A DNA stretch of 64,000 nt from Candidatus Lokiarchaeota archaeon (GCA_014730275.1 WJIL01000084.1:1-64000), one strand, 5' to 3'. Shown: positions 53,024 to 61,440, counted from the stretch's first letter. A program made the numbers and translations. Notes: generated by a model not told the origin, from the letters alone.

Positions 53024-56000
53024 TCTCCCCATTTCCCATACCGCTCTCGAATAATCCTGATACGGGCTGTATGACCGGGATGATGCTTCTTCATAGATAT
53101 CCCCCTGTGCTTTGCTGACAATTCTCGCATGATTTCGCTTTCGCTGAAAACGAGTCTGTCAAAATCTGTTTGACCCGGGTCAAATTTCAGTACGATTCGC
53201 CGTCCTTTCAGTACTACTTCTAGGGTATCGATGAGCTCTCCCACTTGCTTATCTGTCAGTCCTTCTCTAATGCCAATGTTCTTGCCACCCAAGAGCCGCC
53301 AGCTACTTGGAGACAGCTCCACGGCCCAACAGGCATCATGATCTAGATTCGGGTCTTTGGCAAGGGGACATAGCGCCTTATTGTGATAGATGGTGATTTG
53401 CTCTGGTTGCAGGTCTTCCACAGCATCATCGATGAGGGGGGAGAGCGACGGTCTCAGGGCCCTTGAGGTGCTCACCATGTAGCTTTCTAGGAATCCATAC
53501 TCTTCTCCGAAGTCAATGTCTGGTTCTATCCGAGAATAATCATGGAGCGTGTTCCATGTCAGGTGGAGTTTCCCTATCCGCAATGGCCTTCCCGCTGTCC
53601 ATGGCCACCTGAGCAACCTCAGAACATCAACGGTATTTTTGAGTAGGAGTGTCTGAAGGGATGTTTCGCCTTCACTGTCTAAGAACTTGACCGCACAACG
53701 TTCACCATACTTACGCAGCTGCACCTTCACCGATTGTACCTGCACGAGCTTCTCGGACAAGTCGCGAATAGTGCTCCGGAAACTAGTCTCGAAACCTGAA
53801 GGAAACGGAATGTCTGGGACCGAAACACCTTCTGGGGGCTTCCTTGGGTTGATGCCAAAACCTTGCAGAGTGATGTCAGCTGAGCTCCGACGCAGGACAT
53901 AGTCACACGTACCCACGAATGTCCCACCCGAAGGACCGCCAGTCTGCCTCCAGATCCACCACTCGGGGCTCTTCTCTGCATTCGAATTCGGGTTCCTCTT
54001 CCTTCTGAGAATATATGTCTCCACGTCCTTGAAGCGATGGAATCGTTTTGCAGCTTGACGTACCAAGTCTAGTCGCTGGACATCCCAGTCAAACCCTTCC
54101 TTGGTCTCACGAGTCGGGAATAACCCGAATGCGATTCCCGCTGCCGTACTCGGATCCAGTACAGCACGCCACTCATACTCTTCTCCATATGATGATAGGA
54201 TCATTACGAAGCGGATATGGGCAATCTCTACCTGGTCTTGTGTTGGGCATGGTTTCTGCTGGAGCCGCCAAGGTTTGGTTTTCAATTTCTGTGGTTCATG
54301 GTATATCCGTGGATAATTGATGACACCGACATACAACGGCTGAAAGGCCTTGCCTCCTCCAGCGCCGTCAGGTCGGATTCGCACGCGTTCAAGCAGGGAA
54401 GGCGCACTGTCTGGAGGAGTCCCCAGTACGGACCGTTCAAAGGTGGTTACGTCCCGGGGAATCGAGTATTCTGAAAGCATTTGTTCGTACTCTTGAAGAA
54501 TACACTGGAATCCGTGCTTGGCGTCCATCTTCTGGGTCGGGTGCAGGTCAACGAGCCAGGGGATTAAAGAGAGCCCAAGGGTTTCCATCCGGGCCCTGAC
54601 CGAGGCATCAGGCACCACCTCGGCAAAGCTATTTCTATGGGAGACTTCTCCCATGTCCCTGTTATCGAATCTTTTCGACCACTCCATAAGCAGGGGAACG
54701 AGGGTTGATTCTATTGAGAAGCCTGTCTTCCGCTGCCTGACTATGACTCTAATATCGTCATACATCGGTGTTTTTGTGGGATAAGGCAAGAACCACTCCC
54801 CGGGAAGGACTTCATCCCGCGGGGCCACAGGCAGGTTCCAGATAATCTCGTTGACAATACCTCGCAGGGGAGACGAGTCATAGAACGGGAGCAGTGAGCG
54901 TTTGGAATAAGGGGTTGACATTTCTGCTGCTGGTACAGGTGAGTCAAACCAGAAGATGGTGGCTGAGTCCGAAGTTGGGAGCTGTGAAAGTATGATTCTG
55001 AGGAGTGGATTCAGTCGCCATCGGTAGGGCCCCGGTGTTGCGTATCGGATTGTATCCATCCCGGAGACTACGATCAAGCAGTTTTCTTGCGGGAGCGATT
55101 CCAATCGTTTTCCTACCGCTTCAGCGGTACCATTGCGGAAGATGAACGAATCAATCTCGTCAAAAAGCCCCCTGAACGAAATCATATCAACAAGTTCCTG
55201 GACATCCTGCCGGTGGGTCCGCCGAGTGTCTTCTTCATCGGTTGAGTAGGGTCGGAGCAACAACCGGGCTTCACGAAGCTCCGGTTCTATGAAATCGCTG
55301 GCTAGGTCTATCCAAACAATCTTATCGTACTGGTGTTCTTCAGCTATTTGCTTGATTTCCTGTAGCCCATGATAGTGCTTCGCATGCCAGGCCGCTGATA
55401 TACCAGAAGAGGTTGGTGATGCTGCTGATGTATAGAGCAGGAATCTCCTTCCGTCAGATTGTGCCAGCGCTAATGGATCGTATGAGGGTCGCCATGATGG
55501 TCTTATTGGCGGTTCGGTAGGGTCCACCGGCTGTTCTCTTTTATTCATGATGAGAGCAATCCGGGGCTTGTGTCCACGGACCTTTGGCTCAAGCACGAGC
55601 CTGCCGCCACTAGGAGGGTTCTTTACCACTTCTTCGTAGGCATTGATGATCAATCCACGGAGCATGTCTCGAAGCAGCCTGATATCCTCGGTCACGTCAA
55701 CAAGTATTGTTCCCGTGAAGATGGCGGGCTCCTCCGCACATCCAGTCAATTCCTTGTATGTATCCCAAACTGCAGCTGTATAGGTGTCAATCTGTTTTTG
55801 TGTCCCTTCGTCCGGCATGGCCTGAATGAATGCTTCCCATTCCTCGTCATCCAGCGGCCTTCGACCGAAGCGGTAGTCTATAACCCGTTTGTATCTCTTT
55901 TTCTCTTCCTCTTGCTTTCTGAACGCATACTCAGGCGGGAGGGTACGCTCCACAAATGTGCGTTTTATGTCCACTTCAGAGTGGATGTCTTTGATACCTA

Positions 56001-57249
56001 GTGTTATACTAGGTCCCAGTTTTGTTTTCAAATCCAGTACCATAACCGGTCGGTAATGGGCTTGATTTCCCTGCTCAGATACTACCCGCCGCAAGAGGAT
56101 CACATCCGCTTTTCCTTTACCTTTCTCTGTATCGAGAGGGGTCTCAAAACACACGAGATACCCGTCACTCCTTCCGTACGAATCACCCCGTGTAATCGCG
56201 TCACGGAGTGACCAGGGGCTGGTCAATTGACTGAACACAAACTCATGGACGCGTGACCCGGTCGTACTGGCCTTCTCCTCGAGGCGGGAATGGAGCCTAG
56301 CCATATCGTCCTCGCGGAACAGCGACTCATCTTCGACTAGTAACTCAAACTCTTCAATCGACTCATGAGTGATTCCCTTAGAGTATACCTCCTCAATCCA
56401 AGCGCGACAGATATCCGTGGACAGGGTCGGTTTCCTCTCCGTCTTGGACTCTGTGACCGTTTTTGGTGCTCCTTGACGGGTTTCATAGTGATACTCAACG
56501 TCTTCTTTCAGTTCCCTGAGTATGCTATCGGTTCCTCCTCTGAATCCGTTCTTTCCGATAAGGCATTCGGAGTATAAATAATCTAGATAGGGGCGGGCTC
56601 GTAGCTGGTAGAGGTTCCAGTAGCGGCCGGCGTCCCTTGGAGGTATATCGTAGATGAAGGCGTAGCCTGCGAAATAGTCGAGGTGGTGCCTGATTGAGTC
56701 GACTAGGTCAAGCGACGGAAGATCCGGATGGACGAGTGGAGTGCGAGGACCGTAGGAATCCGGAGGATATCCTGCTACACGGTATTTCTTCCTTTTTTCT
56801 CCGACTATCCGAGTTTTATAGCCAAACAGTTCAGGGTCGGGGAAGAGGTACCGGGTCATACCGAAATTGCGGAGCTGGGCACCGAGGACATTGAACCGCT
56901 GATTCAGCGGCCCAACTTTCGCGTGGGGGTTCCTGATACGTTTTACTTCTACATTTCCGTATGCTGCCGTGTTTTCCATGACCATCTTTAGGAGGTTCTT
57001 CCGGATGATCGACTCTGCTTTGAGGACGTACTTGTGGTCTCCTTCATCGTTTTCGACGGTCTGATAATAGACATCCTTTGCGGCTACCAAACTGTCACGC
57101 GAACTTCGATAGAGGTTCTCAGTATTTTTATTCTGGATGTTTCGCTGCAATTCAACAGCAGCAGAGAGACCTCTGCGTACCGCGAGTGAGACCACCTTGT
57201 TTGGGTGTTTAGGCATGACCTTTGGGGGTCGTCCACGACTTCTTGGCAA
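53020..57249 (-). CDS. Giant protein with RecB/Cas4-like nuclease motifs and a degenerate P-loop-like region
   Basis: 1409 residues; I recognise no full-length family. Residues ~370–490 carry the PD-(D/E)XK pattern of RecB/Cas4-type nucleases: Asp382 in GKADVILLRR, Asp406-x-Lys408 in VLDLKTK, and the downstream QIDTY (QxxxY, 486–490). Residues ~600–770 look like an alpha/beta ATPase: a strand LLYTSAAS followed by SPTSSGIS where a Walker A (GxxxxGKS) would be, a Walker-B-like LIVVSGMD and a sensor-like ATIFWFDS. The P-loop Lys is absent, so ATP hydrolysis is doubtful. The N-terminus is very basic (SRGRPPKVMPKHPNK, AT-hook-like GRPPK). The remaining ~600 residues are beta-rich and unassigned. 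A DNA-targeting defence or mobile-element nuclease is likely, by inference. Confidence 0.7.
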   Translation of the reverse strand: MPRSRGRPPKVMPKHPNKVVSLAVRRGLSAAVELQRNIQNKNTENLYRSSRDSLVAAKDVYYQTVENDEGDHKYVLKAESIIRKNLLKMVMENTAAYGNVEVKRIRNPHAKVGPLNQRFNVLGAQLRNFGMTRYLFPDPELFGYKTRIVGEKRKKYRVAGYPPDSYGPRTPLVHPDLPSLDLVDSIRHHLDYFAGYAFIYDIPPRDAGRYWNLYQLRARPYLDYLYSECLIGKNGFRGGTDSILRELKEDVEYHYETRQGAPKTVTESKTERKPTLSTDICRAWIEEVYSKGITHESIEEFELLVEDESLFREDDMARLHSRLEEKASTTGSRVHEFVFSQLTSPWSLRDAITRGDSYGRSDGYLVCFETPLDTEKGKGKADVILLRRVVSEQGNQAHYRPVMVLDLKTKLGPSITLGIKDIHSEVDIKRTFVERTLPPEYAFRKQEEEKKRYKRVIDYRFGRRPLDDEEWEAFIQAMPDEGTQKQIDTYTAAVWDTYKELTGCAEEPAIFTGTILVDVTEDIRLLRDMLRGLIINAYEEVVKNPPSGGRLVLEPKVRGHKPRIALIMNKREQPVDPTEPPIRPSWRPSYDPLALAQSDGRRFLLYTSAASPTSSGISAAWHAKHYHGLQEIKQIAEEHQYDKIVWIDLASDFIEPELREARLLLRPYSTDEEDTRRTHRQDVQELVDMISFRGLFDEIDSFIFRNGTAEAVGKRLESLPQENCLIVVSGMDTIRYATPGPYRWRLNPLLRIILSQLPTSDSATIFWFDSPVPAAEMSTPYSKRSLLPFYDSSPLRGIVNEIIWNLPVAPRDEVLPGEWFLPYPTKTPMYDDIRVIVRQRKTGFSIESTLVPLLMEWSKRFDNRDMGEVSHRNSFAEVVPDASVRARMETLGLSLIPWLVDLHPTQKMDAKHGFQCILQEYEQMLSEYSIPRDVTTFERSVLGTPPDSAPSLLERVRIRPDGAGGGKAFQPLYVGVINYPRIYHEPQKLKTKPWRLQQKPCPTQDQVEIAHIRFVMILSSYGEEYEWRAVLDPSTAAGIAFGLFPTRETKEGFDWDVQRLDLVRQAAKRFHRFKDVETYILRRKRNPNSNAEKSPEWWIWRQTGGPSGGTFVGTCDYVLRRSSADITLQGFGINPRKPPEGVSVPDIPFPSGFETSFRSTIRDLSEKLVQVQSVKVQLRKYGERCAVKFLDSEGETSLQTLLLKNTVDVLRLLRWPWTAGRPLRIGKLHLTWNTLHDYSRIEPDIDFGEEYGFLESYMVSTSRALRPSLSPLIDDAVEDLQPEQITIYHNKALCPLAKDPNLDHDACWAVELSPSSWRLLGGKNIGIREGLTDKQVGELIDTLEVVLKGRRIVLKFDPGQTDFDRLVFSESEIMRELSAKHRGISMKKHHPGHTARIRIIRERYGKWGD

Positions 57250-57389
57250 CGGTGGTCTTGTTGAGGCTTATTTTCTTTTGTTTTTTGCGGGTATATATTT
57301 ATTATAGTTAATTATTAAACTGGAACTAGGATGTCTTCAATGCGCCTAGATGATTATCAAATAATAAGATAATATTTCTCCTTAATAGG

Positions 57390-57483
57390 TTTAAATATGA
57401 CTATACTGTATCAAAGTATGAGTTCATTACCTCGGGTGAAAACAATACGAGGAGTGAACTCAACTAACCCCGGAACAGGTTAG
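57390..57483 (+). promoter_or_regulatory. TATA element and two hairpins upstream of the tnpB gene
   Basis: An AT-rich gap (57250–57504) separates the divergent giant-nuclease and tnpB genes. TTTAAATATG at 57390–57399 is a good TATA box. About 20 nt on, GAGTTCA/TGAACTC with CCTCG/CGAGG forms an imperfect hairpin at 57420–57461, and CTAACC/GGTTAG a second at 57464–57483. A second TATA-like TTTAAATAG follows at 57487. RNA from the first promoter would start almost exactly at the first hairpin. The hairpins could instead be the left end of an IS605/IS1341-type element. Confidence 0.5.
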
Positions 57484-57504
57484 AGGTTTAAATAGGCGAT
57501 ACCC

Positions 57505-59187
57505 ATGACACGCTCCCACGCCCCAGTGATTACGGTTAAAATCCCTATAGCATGGGATGAGATGACCAGCTCCAGTCGTCAGCGATTGGAGCAAATCACT
57601 GGAAGGGATTCGCGGATCATCCATGCGTTCTTTGGTATCATCGAAGAGAATGAAGGAGAGCTCCTTAGGGGTAAGGGCAAGAAGCGTATTGACGAAAACA
57701 AGCTTCATGCCATGACCATGACTGCCTTGCGGGTTGCTCATGGTGAGGAACAGAGACTGGAAGTTGAACATGACTTCAAGGAGCGGTTTCCCCGTATTTC
57801 TGCTAATGAGTTGTCCGAATGTCGGCGAATCGCTATTGCCAATTACGAGAGCTATTTGGCCCTGCGCGCCAAGAAGTGGAGGAAAGCCTCCCGACCTGCA
57901 GAGACCAACAGCGAAAAGCGGATACCTCGTATGATGTACATCCCTCGGAGAGCGAAACTCGTTGAGCATGACACAACGATTGCACGGCTGTGGCTGGATA
58001 TCCGTGATTCCTTGGACTCAGTGCAAGAGGGCCGGAGGATTCATGATAGGCTCCGCATCCCCTTGAAGATCGCTCCCTTTCATCTTGAAGAACTGGCGAG
58101 AGGGAAGCCAAAGGCTGTACAGGTATTCGCCGACCGACATGGTAAGTGGTGGACTGGTATAATTGTTCGCCTTACTACTGTCGAAAAAAGAAAGGACGCT
58201 GAGCTACCGCCTGCTATCCTTGGGATTGACCTGGGTATCAATTGCGCGGCATGCACGACGCTGCTTACTCAGCACAAGGTATCCAAAACCCGTTATTTCA
58301 AGCAGAAAGAGAAACATCAGGTGTTTCTTCGATATGAGGAGCGAATAGCAGACCTTCAACATGACCTTGATACGAGAAGAAGCAATGGGAAGAACTGTGA
58401 TGGGTTGATCCGTAAACTTAAGGAACTCAAGACAAAACGAGCCGATGCGGCTAAGACCTATGATCGGGCCCTGGTCAGCAATCTCCTGTCGTATATCGAA
58501 AAGCTAAGCCAACGGTATCAGCTCTATGTTGGTATCGGGAGGCTCAAGGGTATCCGGAATGCCGCCAGACGTGGAAATTACAAAGGCCCTACGTTCAGAG
58601 GCATGGTACACAGATGGAGCTTCTCGCGGATCACTGAGGGGCTCAAACACGGGCTCGAACAGCTCGGGTGGGAAGTGGAAGGCAAGGATAGCCGCTTCCA
58701 TGCGGTACCCGAGAACTGGACCTCGATCATGTGCTGGAAGTGTGGCAACAAGGGAGTGCGCCCCAAGCAATCGTTGTTTGTATGCCACACGTGCGGCTTC
58801 CGCACCAATGCCGACCGCAATGGCTCCCTCAACATCGCACGTCGTTTACTTACACTCATTCCTTCACTTAAGGATGAGACCGGACTAGGGCGGTGGGCCA
58901 CCCCCGAACGGGGGAACGGTTCAGCCCCGAAGGCTGCAAGGCGGACACGTTCCGCTAAGCAGAAGTCCTCACTCTCCAAACAAGGGACATCATCAGCCCC
59001 TGGAGAGTCCGCGGTTGTTCGCTTTGTCCAACTGGACCTGTCTGGTTTCGGCGACGAGACTGGGCGGAGCGATAATAACCCCGCCGTGGCAAAAGCTGTG
59101 GAAAACCTCGCTGCCCCCGGGCGTGATGTGCCTGGAACCGGGCAGGAGACAGAAGCCGAGACCGCAAGAGGGACTGTGTCCTGCTGA
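57505..59187 (+). CDS. tnpB: TnpB-family (IS605 OrfB/Cas12 ancestor) protein with altered RuvC-II
   Basis: 560 residues, longer than the usual ~400. RuvC-I is ILGIDLGIN (Asp242); the zinc finger has Cys410/413 (CWKCG) and Cys427/430 (CHTCG); RuvC-III is TNADRNGSLNIA (Asp437). The RuvC-II segment reads YVGIGRLKGIR, with Gly345 where active TnpB has the catalytic Glu (VxE-x-L). The enzyme is either nuclease-dead, like TnpB-derived RNA-guided repressors, or uses a relocated Glu, as in some TnpB clades. No tnpA is nearby. The last ~110 residues are low-complexity and lie over DNA with strong hairpins, so they may exist because a guide-RNA scaffold overlaps the gene end. GC-rich relative to neighbours. 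Confidence 0.88.
   Translation: MTRSHAPVITVKIPIAWDEMTSSSRQRLEQITGRDSRIIHAFFGIIEENEGELLRGKGKKRIDENKLHAMTMTALRVAHGEEQRLEVEHDFKERFPRISANELSECRRIAIANYESYLALRAKKWRKASRPAETNSEKRIPRMMYIPRRAKLVEHDTTIARLWLDIRDSLDSVQEGRRIHDRLRIPLKIAPFHLEELARGKPKAVQVFADRHGKWWTGIIVRLTTVEKRKDAELPPAILGIDLGINCAACTTLLTQHKVSKTRYFKQKEKHQVFLRYEERIADLQHDLDTRRSNGKNCDGLIRKLKELKTKRADAAKTYDRALVSNLLSYIEKLSQRYQLYVGIGRLKGIRNAARRGNYKGPTFRGMVHRWSFSRITEGLKHGLEQLGWEVEGKDSRFHAVPENWTSIMCWKCGNKGVRPKQSLFVCHTCGFRTNADRNGSLNIARRLLTLIPSLKDETGLGRWATPERGNGSAPKAARRTRSAKQKSSLSKQGTSSAPGESAVVRFVQLDLSGFGDETGRSDNNPAVAKAVENLAAPGRDVPGTGQETEAETARGTVSC
58901..58955 (+). ncRNA. Three consecutive hairpins in the tnpB 3' end (omegaRNA scaffold candidate)
   Basis: CCCCC GAAC GGGGG (58901–58914), CAGCC CCGAA GGCTG (58922–58936) and GCGGA CACGT TCCGC (58941–58955) are perfect 5-bp stems in a row, just after the RuvC-III codons. 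TnpB guide RNAs are made from the 3' end of tnpB and the adjoining element end, so this is where the scaffold is expected. The 3' limit and guide are not determined. Confidence 0.55.
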
Positions 59188-59223
59188 TGGTGGTCAAAGT
59201 CCTTGCTTAGCCGGGGGTAGCGC

Positions 59224-59366
59224 CCTGGTGTAGTGGTGACACTGGGCAAGGAAAGGGTGGAACATAGGAGTTTCATCAGTTGGGTTCACTCACCCAACCG
59301 CGAAAACAGGTTATCCAGGAAGTCGCGTGTTCAAATCACGCTCGGTCCACCACTTTCCTTTTTTCG
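59224..59366 (+). tRNA. tRNA-like 3' half with long insertion; 5' half not identified
   Basis: A perfect T-arm (GCGTG TTCAAAT CACGC, 59325–59341), acceptor strand TCGGTCC, discriminator A and CCA end at 59352, followed by a T-run terminator (59353–59366). CCTGG at 59224 could pair with CCAGG at 59315 as an anticodon stem around ~86 nt containing a TTGGGT/ACCCAA hairpin, as an intron would. TGGTGTAGTGG at 59226 resembles a D-arm instead. I find no 5' acceptor strand (GGACCGA-like) nearby, so this could be an intron-rich tRNA, half of a split tRNA, or a remnant left at an integration site. The left boundary is a guess. Confidence 0.4.
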
Positions 59367-59455
59367 TCCATGTTTCAGTTCTCAAGGATTGCGTAGTTAT
59401 GAGCTGTCAATAGGTCAGACTGTAACTTCTTTACAACTATTGAAAGGTGATTGAA

Positions 59456-59806
59456 ATGAGTGAAGACATGAAGCTGATTTTCCGGAGTAACGTTACAGGC
59501 TCTGGGGTACCAGTTGTGCATTATCAGTGCGATTTTCTGGATAAAGGAGGTCATACGGACCCGACAAAAGGAGCGAAATGGATGCCCCAGGATACCACAC
59601 CACTGTTGTTCTCCGCAGAGAAAGCCGCTGAGGAGCTTGGTTGCCAGCTAATGGTTGTCGATGTCAATGGGCTTGGATTCATGGAGAAACTGAAAGAGCG
59701 GCTGTCTGGAAACCCCATTCCACGGCTTGTGATTGGATCTCGTACAGTAACAGGATTTCCTACGAAGAAGGAAATCGTAAAGATATATCGAGAAGTCTGC
59801 AAGTAA
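59456..59806 (+). CDS. Thioredoxin-fold-like small protein without a CxxC motif
   Basis: About 116 residues. The C-terminal part IPRLVIGSRTVTGFPTKKEIVKI looks like the glutaredoxin/thioredoxin cis-Pro strand and last helix, and LMVVDVNG is a central strand. The usual CxxC is missing; two lone Cys residues occur (HYQCDF, LGCQLM). It may be a structural or binding relative, not a redox enzyme. The ATG at 59456 follows AAAGGTGA; a GTG three codons upstream is possible. Confidence 0.6.
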   Translation: MSEDMKLIFRSNVTGSGVPVVHYQCDFLDKGGHTDPTKGAKWMPQDTTPLLFSAEKAAEELGCQLMVVDVNGLGFMEKLKERLSGNPIPRLVIGSRTVTGFPTKKEIVKIYREVCK

Positions 59807-60041
59807 CGGTATCGCCCCCTCTCTTTGGAATGTCATCTCCGTTGGTAATCCAACATGTTGCTATTCGTTTCCTATGCCGAGTCACCTATAAGTGCGGGTT
59901 AGCCGGACAACCACGAGGGGGATATCAGTCCTCAGAGGTCACCACCAAAAAGGGCTCTTCTCCTCAGAGTCAGAAAGTATAATTGGAGTCTTTAGTTTGA
60001 TAGAACAGTCACATGATTCTTTAGCCACAGGTGACAATACC

Positions 60042-61379
60042 ATGAGTCCTGATACCAACAAGCCGAAAGCTGCCGTCTTCTGGGATGCTGAAAATGTTAC
60101 TTCCGTACGAGACGAGCGCATAGCAGAAGGTTTCAAGAATTGGCTTGATGAGGTATACGACGCCGAAGTCAAATACGCATTTGCTGATTGGAACGGTCCG
60201 TATCAGGATGTGGGAAAGCGCCTGTATCGCATTGATTTTGATCTTATTCACGTTCCAGATGATTTGAAGGATAGTGCCGATTGTCAGATGGCCACCTATG
60301 TTGTGGACTGGCTCGTGCGCTCGCCTGAAACGGAATCGTTCATCTTGGTTTCATCAGATGCTGTGTTTGAGCCTCTGATGATTGCACTTCAGAAGCAAGG
60401 AAAGGACGTTGTTGTTGTCAGCAGTCCAATGATCACACGCCCCGAAACAGTGATTCGGTCAGATGAATACTTGGACATTGATTCGTTCCGTCCAGTTGCC
60501 TATGATTTAGAAGTAATCGGCGAGGAACACACAAAACAGCGTTCTCCCGAAGAACTACGAGCTATCGGCTTTAGGAGATTGCAGGAAACCATTGTCAGAA
60601 TCAAAAAGCTGGGAAAGGCAACCTATCCCCGATATGTAGAAGCAGTAGTCAAGCATCTTAATCCAGAAATAGACATCACTCGATTGGGCTTCGACGACTG
60701 GGGACAGCTCATTTCACAGGCTCTCATTGAGGAGCTTGTTGTGAAAGAAGGAGAGAAACCATATGCAGAGCTGAAGCTTCGGAAGTCGGTTGCTAAGCTG
60801 ACCGAGGATCAGACTGATACGCTAGATGCAACCTTCGAGAGATTTAGAGAGCTTGTAGAATCAATGGCCAGCCAAAGTGATTACATGGGCATGGAACGAG
60901 TTGTCCAAAAAGTCCGAAACGCTGGTATCGATTTCACAAAGCATGGCTACGATAAATTCGGTGATTTCGTGAGAGCAGCTGAAAGCCGCAATCTTGTACG
61001 CATAGAGCCTCAGGAAGGAAAACCTCCTGCAGTTAAACCAGTATATAGTGTGGAGCAAATGAAGAACTGGTACGAAAACAATGTCAAAGATTACTTTGGG
61101 TCGGGTGCGAAAGTTCCCCGTGATCGATATATCCAGCGAACTATCCAAATGCTCTACAAATATGATGTGAGTATCCATGAGATGGAGAAGTACTTGAAGG
61201 ATAGCAACATTCAGCGTAAATATCAGCGCATCCTCAAAGCAAGTGGCCTGTCATTCATCCCACCGTATGAGCAGATAATAGTGAGCATACTATTTGGCAA
61301 GGGCTGGAGTTGTGAGGACGTTATTGATGTCGTCAACTCAGAATTGGAACCGCTAGGATACGCTGTTGAGTGTCCCTAG
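60042..61379 (+). CDS. NYN-domain endoribonuclease fused to OST-HTH/LOTUS-like repeats
   Basis: About 445 residues. The N-terminal NYN (PIN-like) domain shows the acidic residues expected of the nuclease: AVFWDAENV, DLKDSADCQMATYVVDWL and FILVSSDAVFEPL. Two OST-HTH-like winged helices follow: one near GKATYPRYVEAVVKHLNPE with LGFDDWGQLI, and one near DYMGMERVVQKVRNAGID with HGYDKFGDFVRAAE. The C-terminal ~110 residues are helical. The same domain pair occurs in eukaryotic MARF1-type proteins and bacterial LabA-like proteins; RNA binding and cleavage is the likely role. ATG at 60042 is chosen for the AGGTGA eight bases upstream. Confidence 0.88.
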   Translation: MSPDTNKPKAAVFWDAENVTSVRDERIAEGFKNWLDEVYDAEVKYAFADWNGPYQDVGKRLYRIDFDLIHVPDDLKDSADCQMATYVVDWLVRSPETESFILVSSDAVFEPLMIALQKQGKDVVVVSSPMITRPETVIRSDEYLDIDSFRPVAYDLEVIGEEHTKQRSPEELRAIGFRRLQETIVRIKKLGKATYPRYVEAVVKHLNPEIDITRLGFDDWGQLISQALIEELVVKEGEKPYAELKLRKSVAKLTEDQTDTLDATFERFRELVESMASQSDYMGMERVVQKVRNAGIDFTKHGYDKFGDFVRAAESRNLVRIEPQEGKPPAVKPVYSVEQMKNWYENNVKDYFGSGAKVPRDRYIQRTIQMLYKYDVSIHEMEKYLKDSNIQRKYQRILKASGLSFIPPYEQIIVSILFGKGWSCEDVIDVVNSELEPLGYAVECP

Positions 61380-61440
61380 GAAACATTCATAACTCTCGTT
61401 TAGTTTCATAATTGTATTAGTTCGTTTTAGAACAGAAGAT

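Noticed and set aside
59224-59352. Ordinary tRNA-Glu/Gln or tRNA-Trp with one canonical intron
   Set aside because: TGGTGTAGTGG looks like their D-arm, but the 5' acceptor does not pair with TCGGTCC and no loop gives a proper T33 and anticodon at an intron site.
51815-59352. Direct att repeats made from tRNA-Ala and the tRNA-like 3' half
   Set aside because: They share only short stretches (ATCCAG and GGTCCACC); the T-arms differ, so they are not copies of one site.
51003-59400. CRISPR array or Cas operon in the island
   Set aside because: I found no spaced direct repeats and no Cas1/Cas2 genes; the TnpB and RecB-like nuclease occur without adaptation genes.
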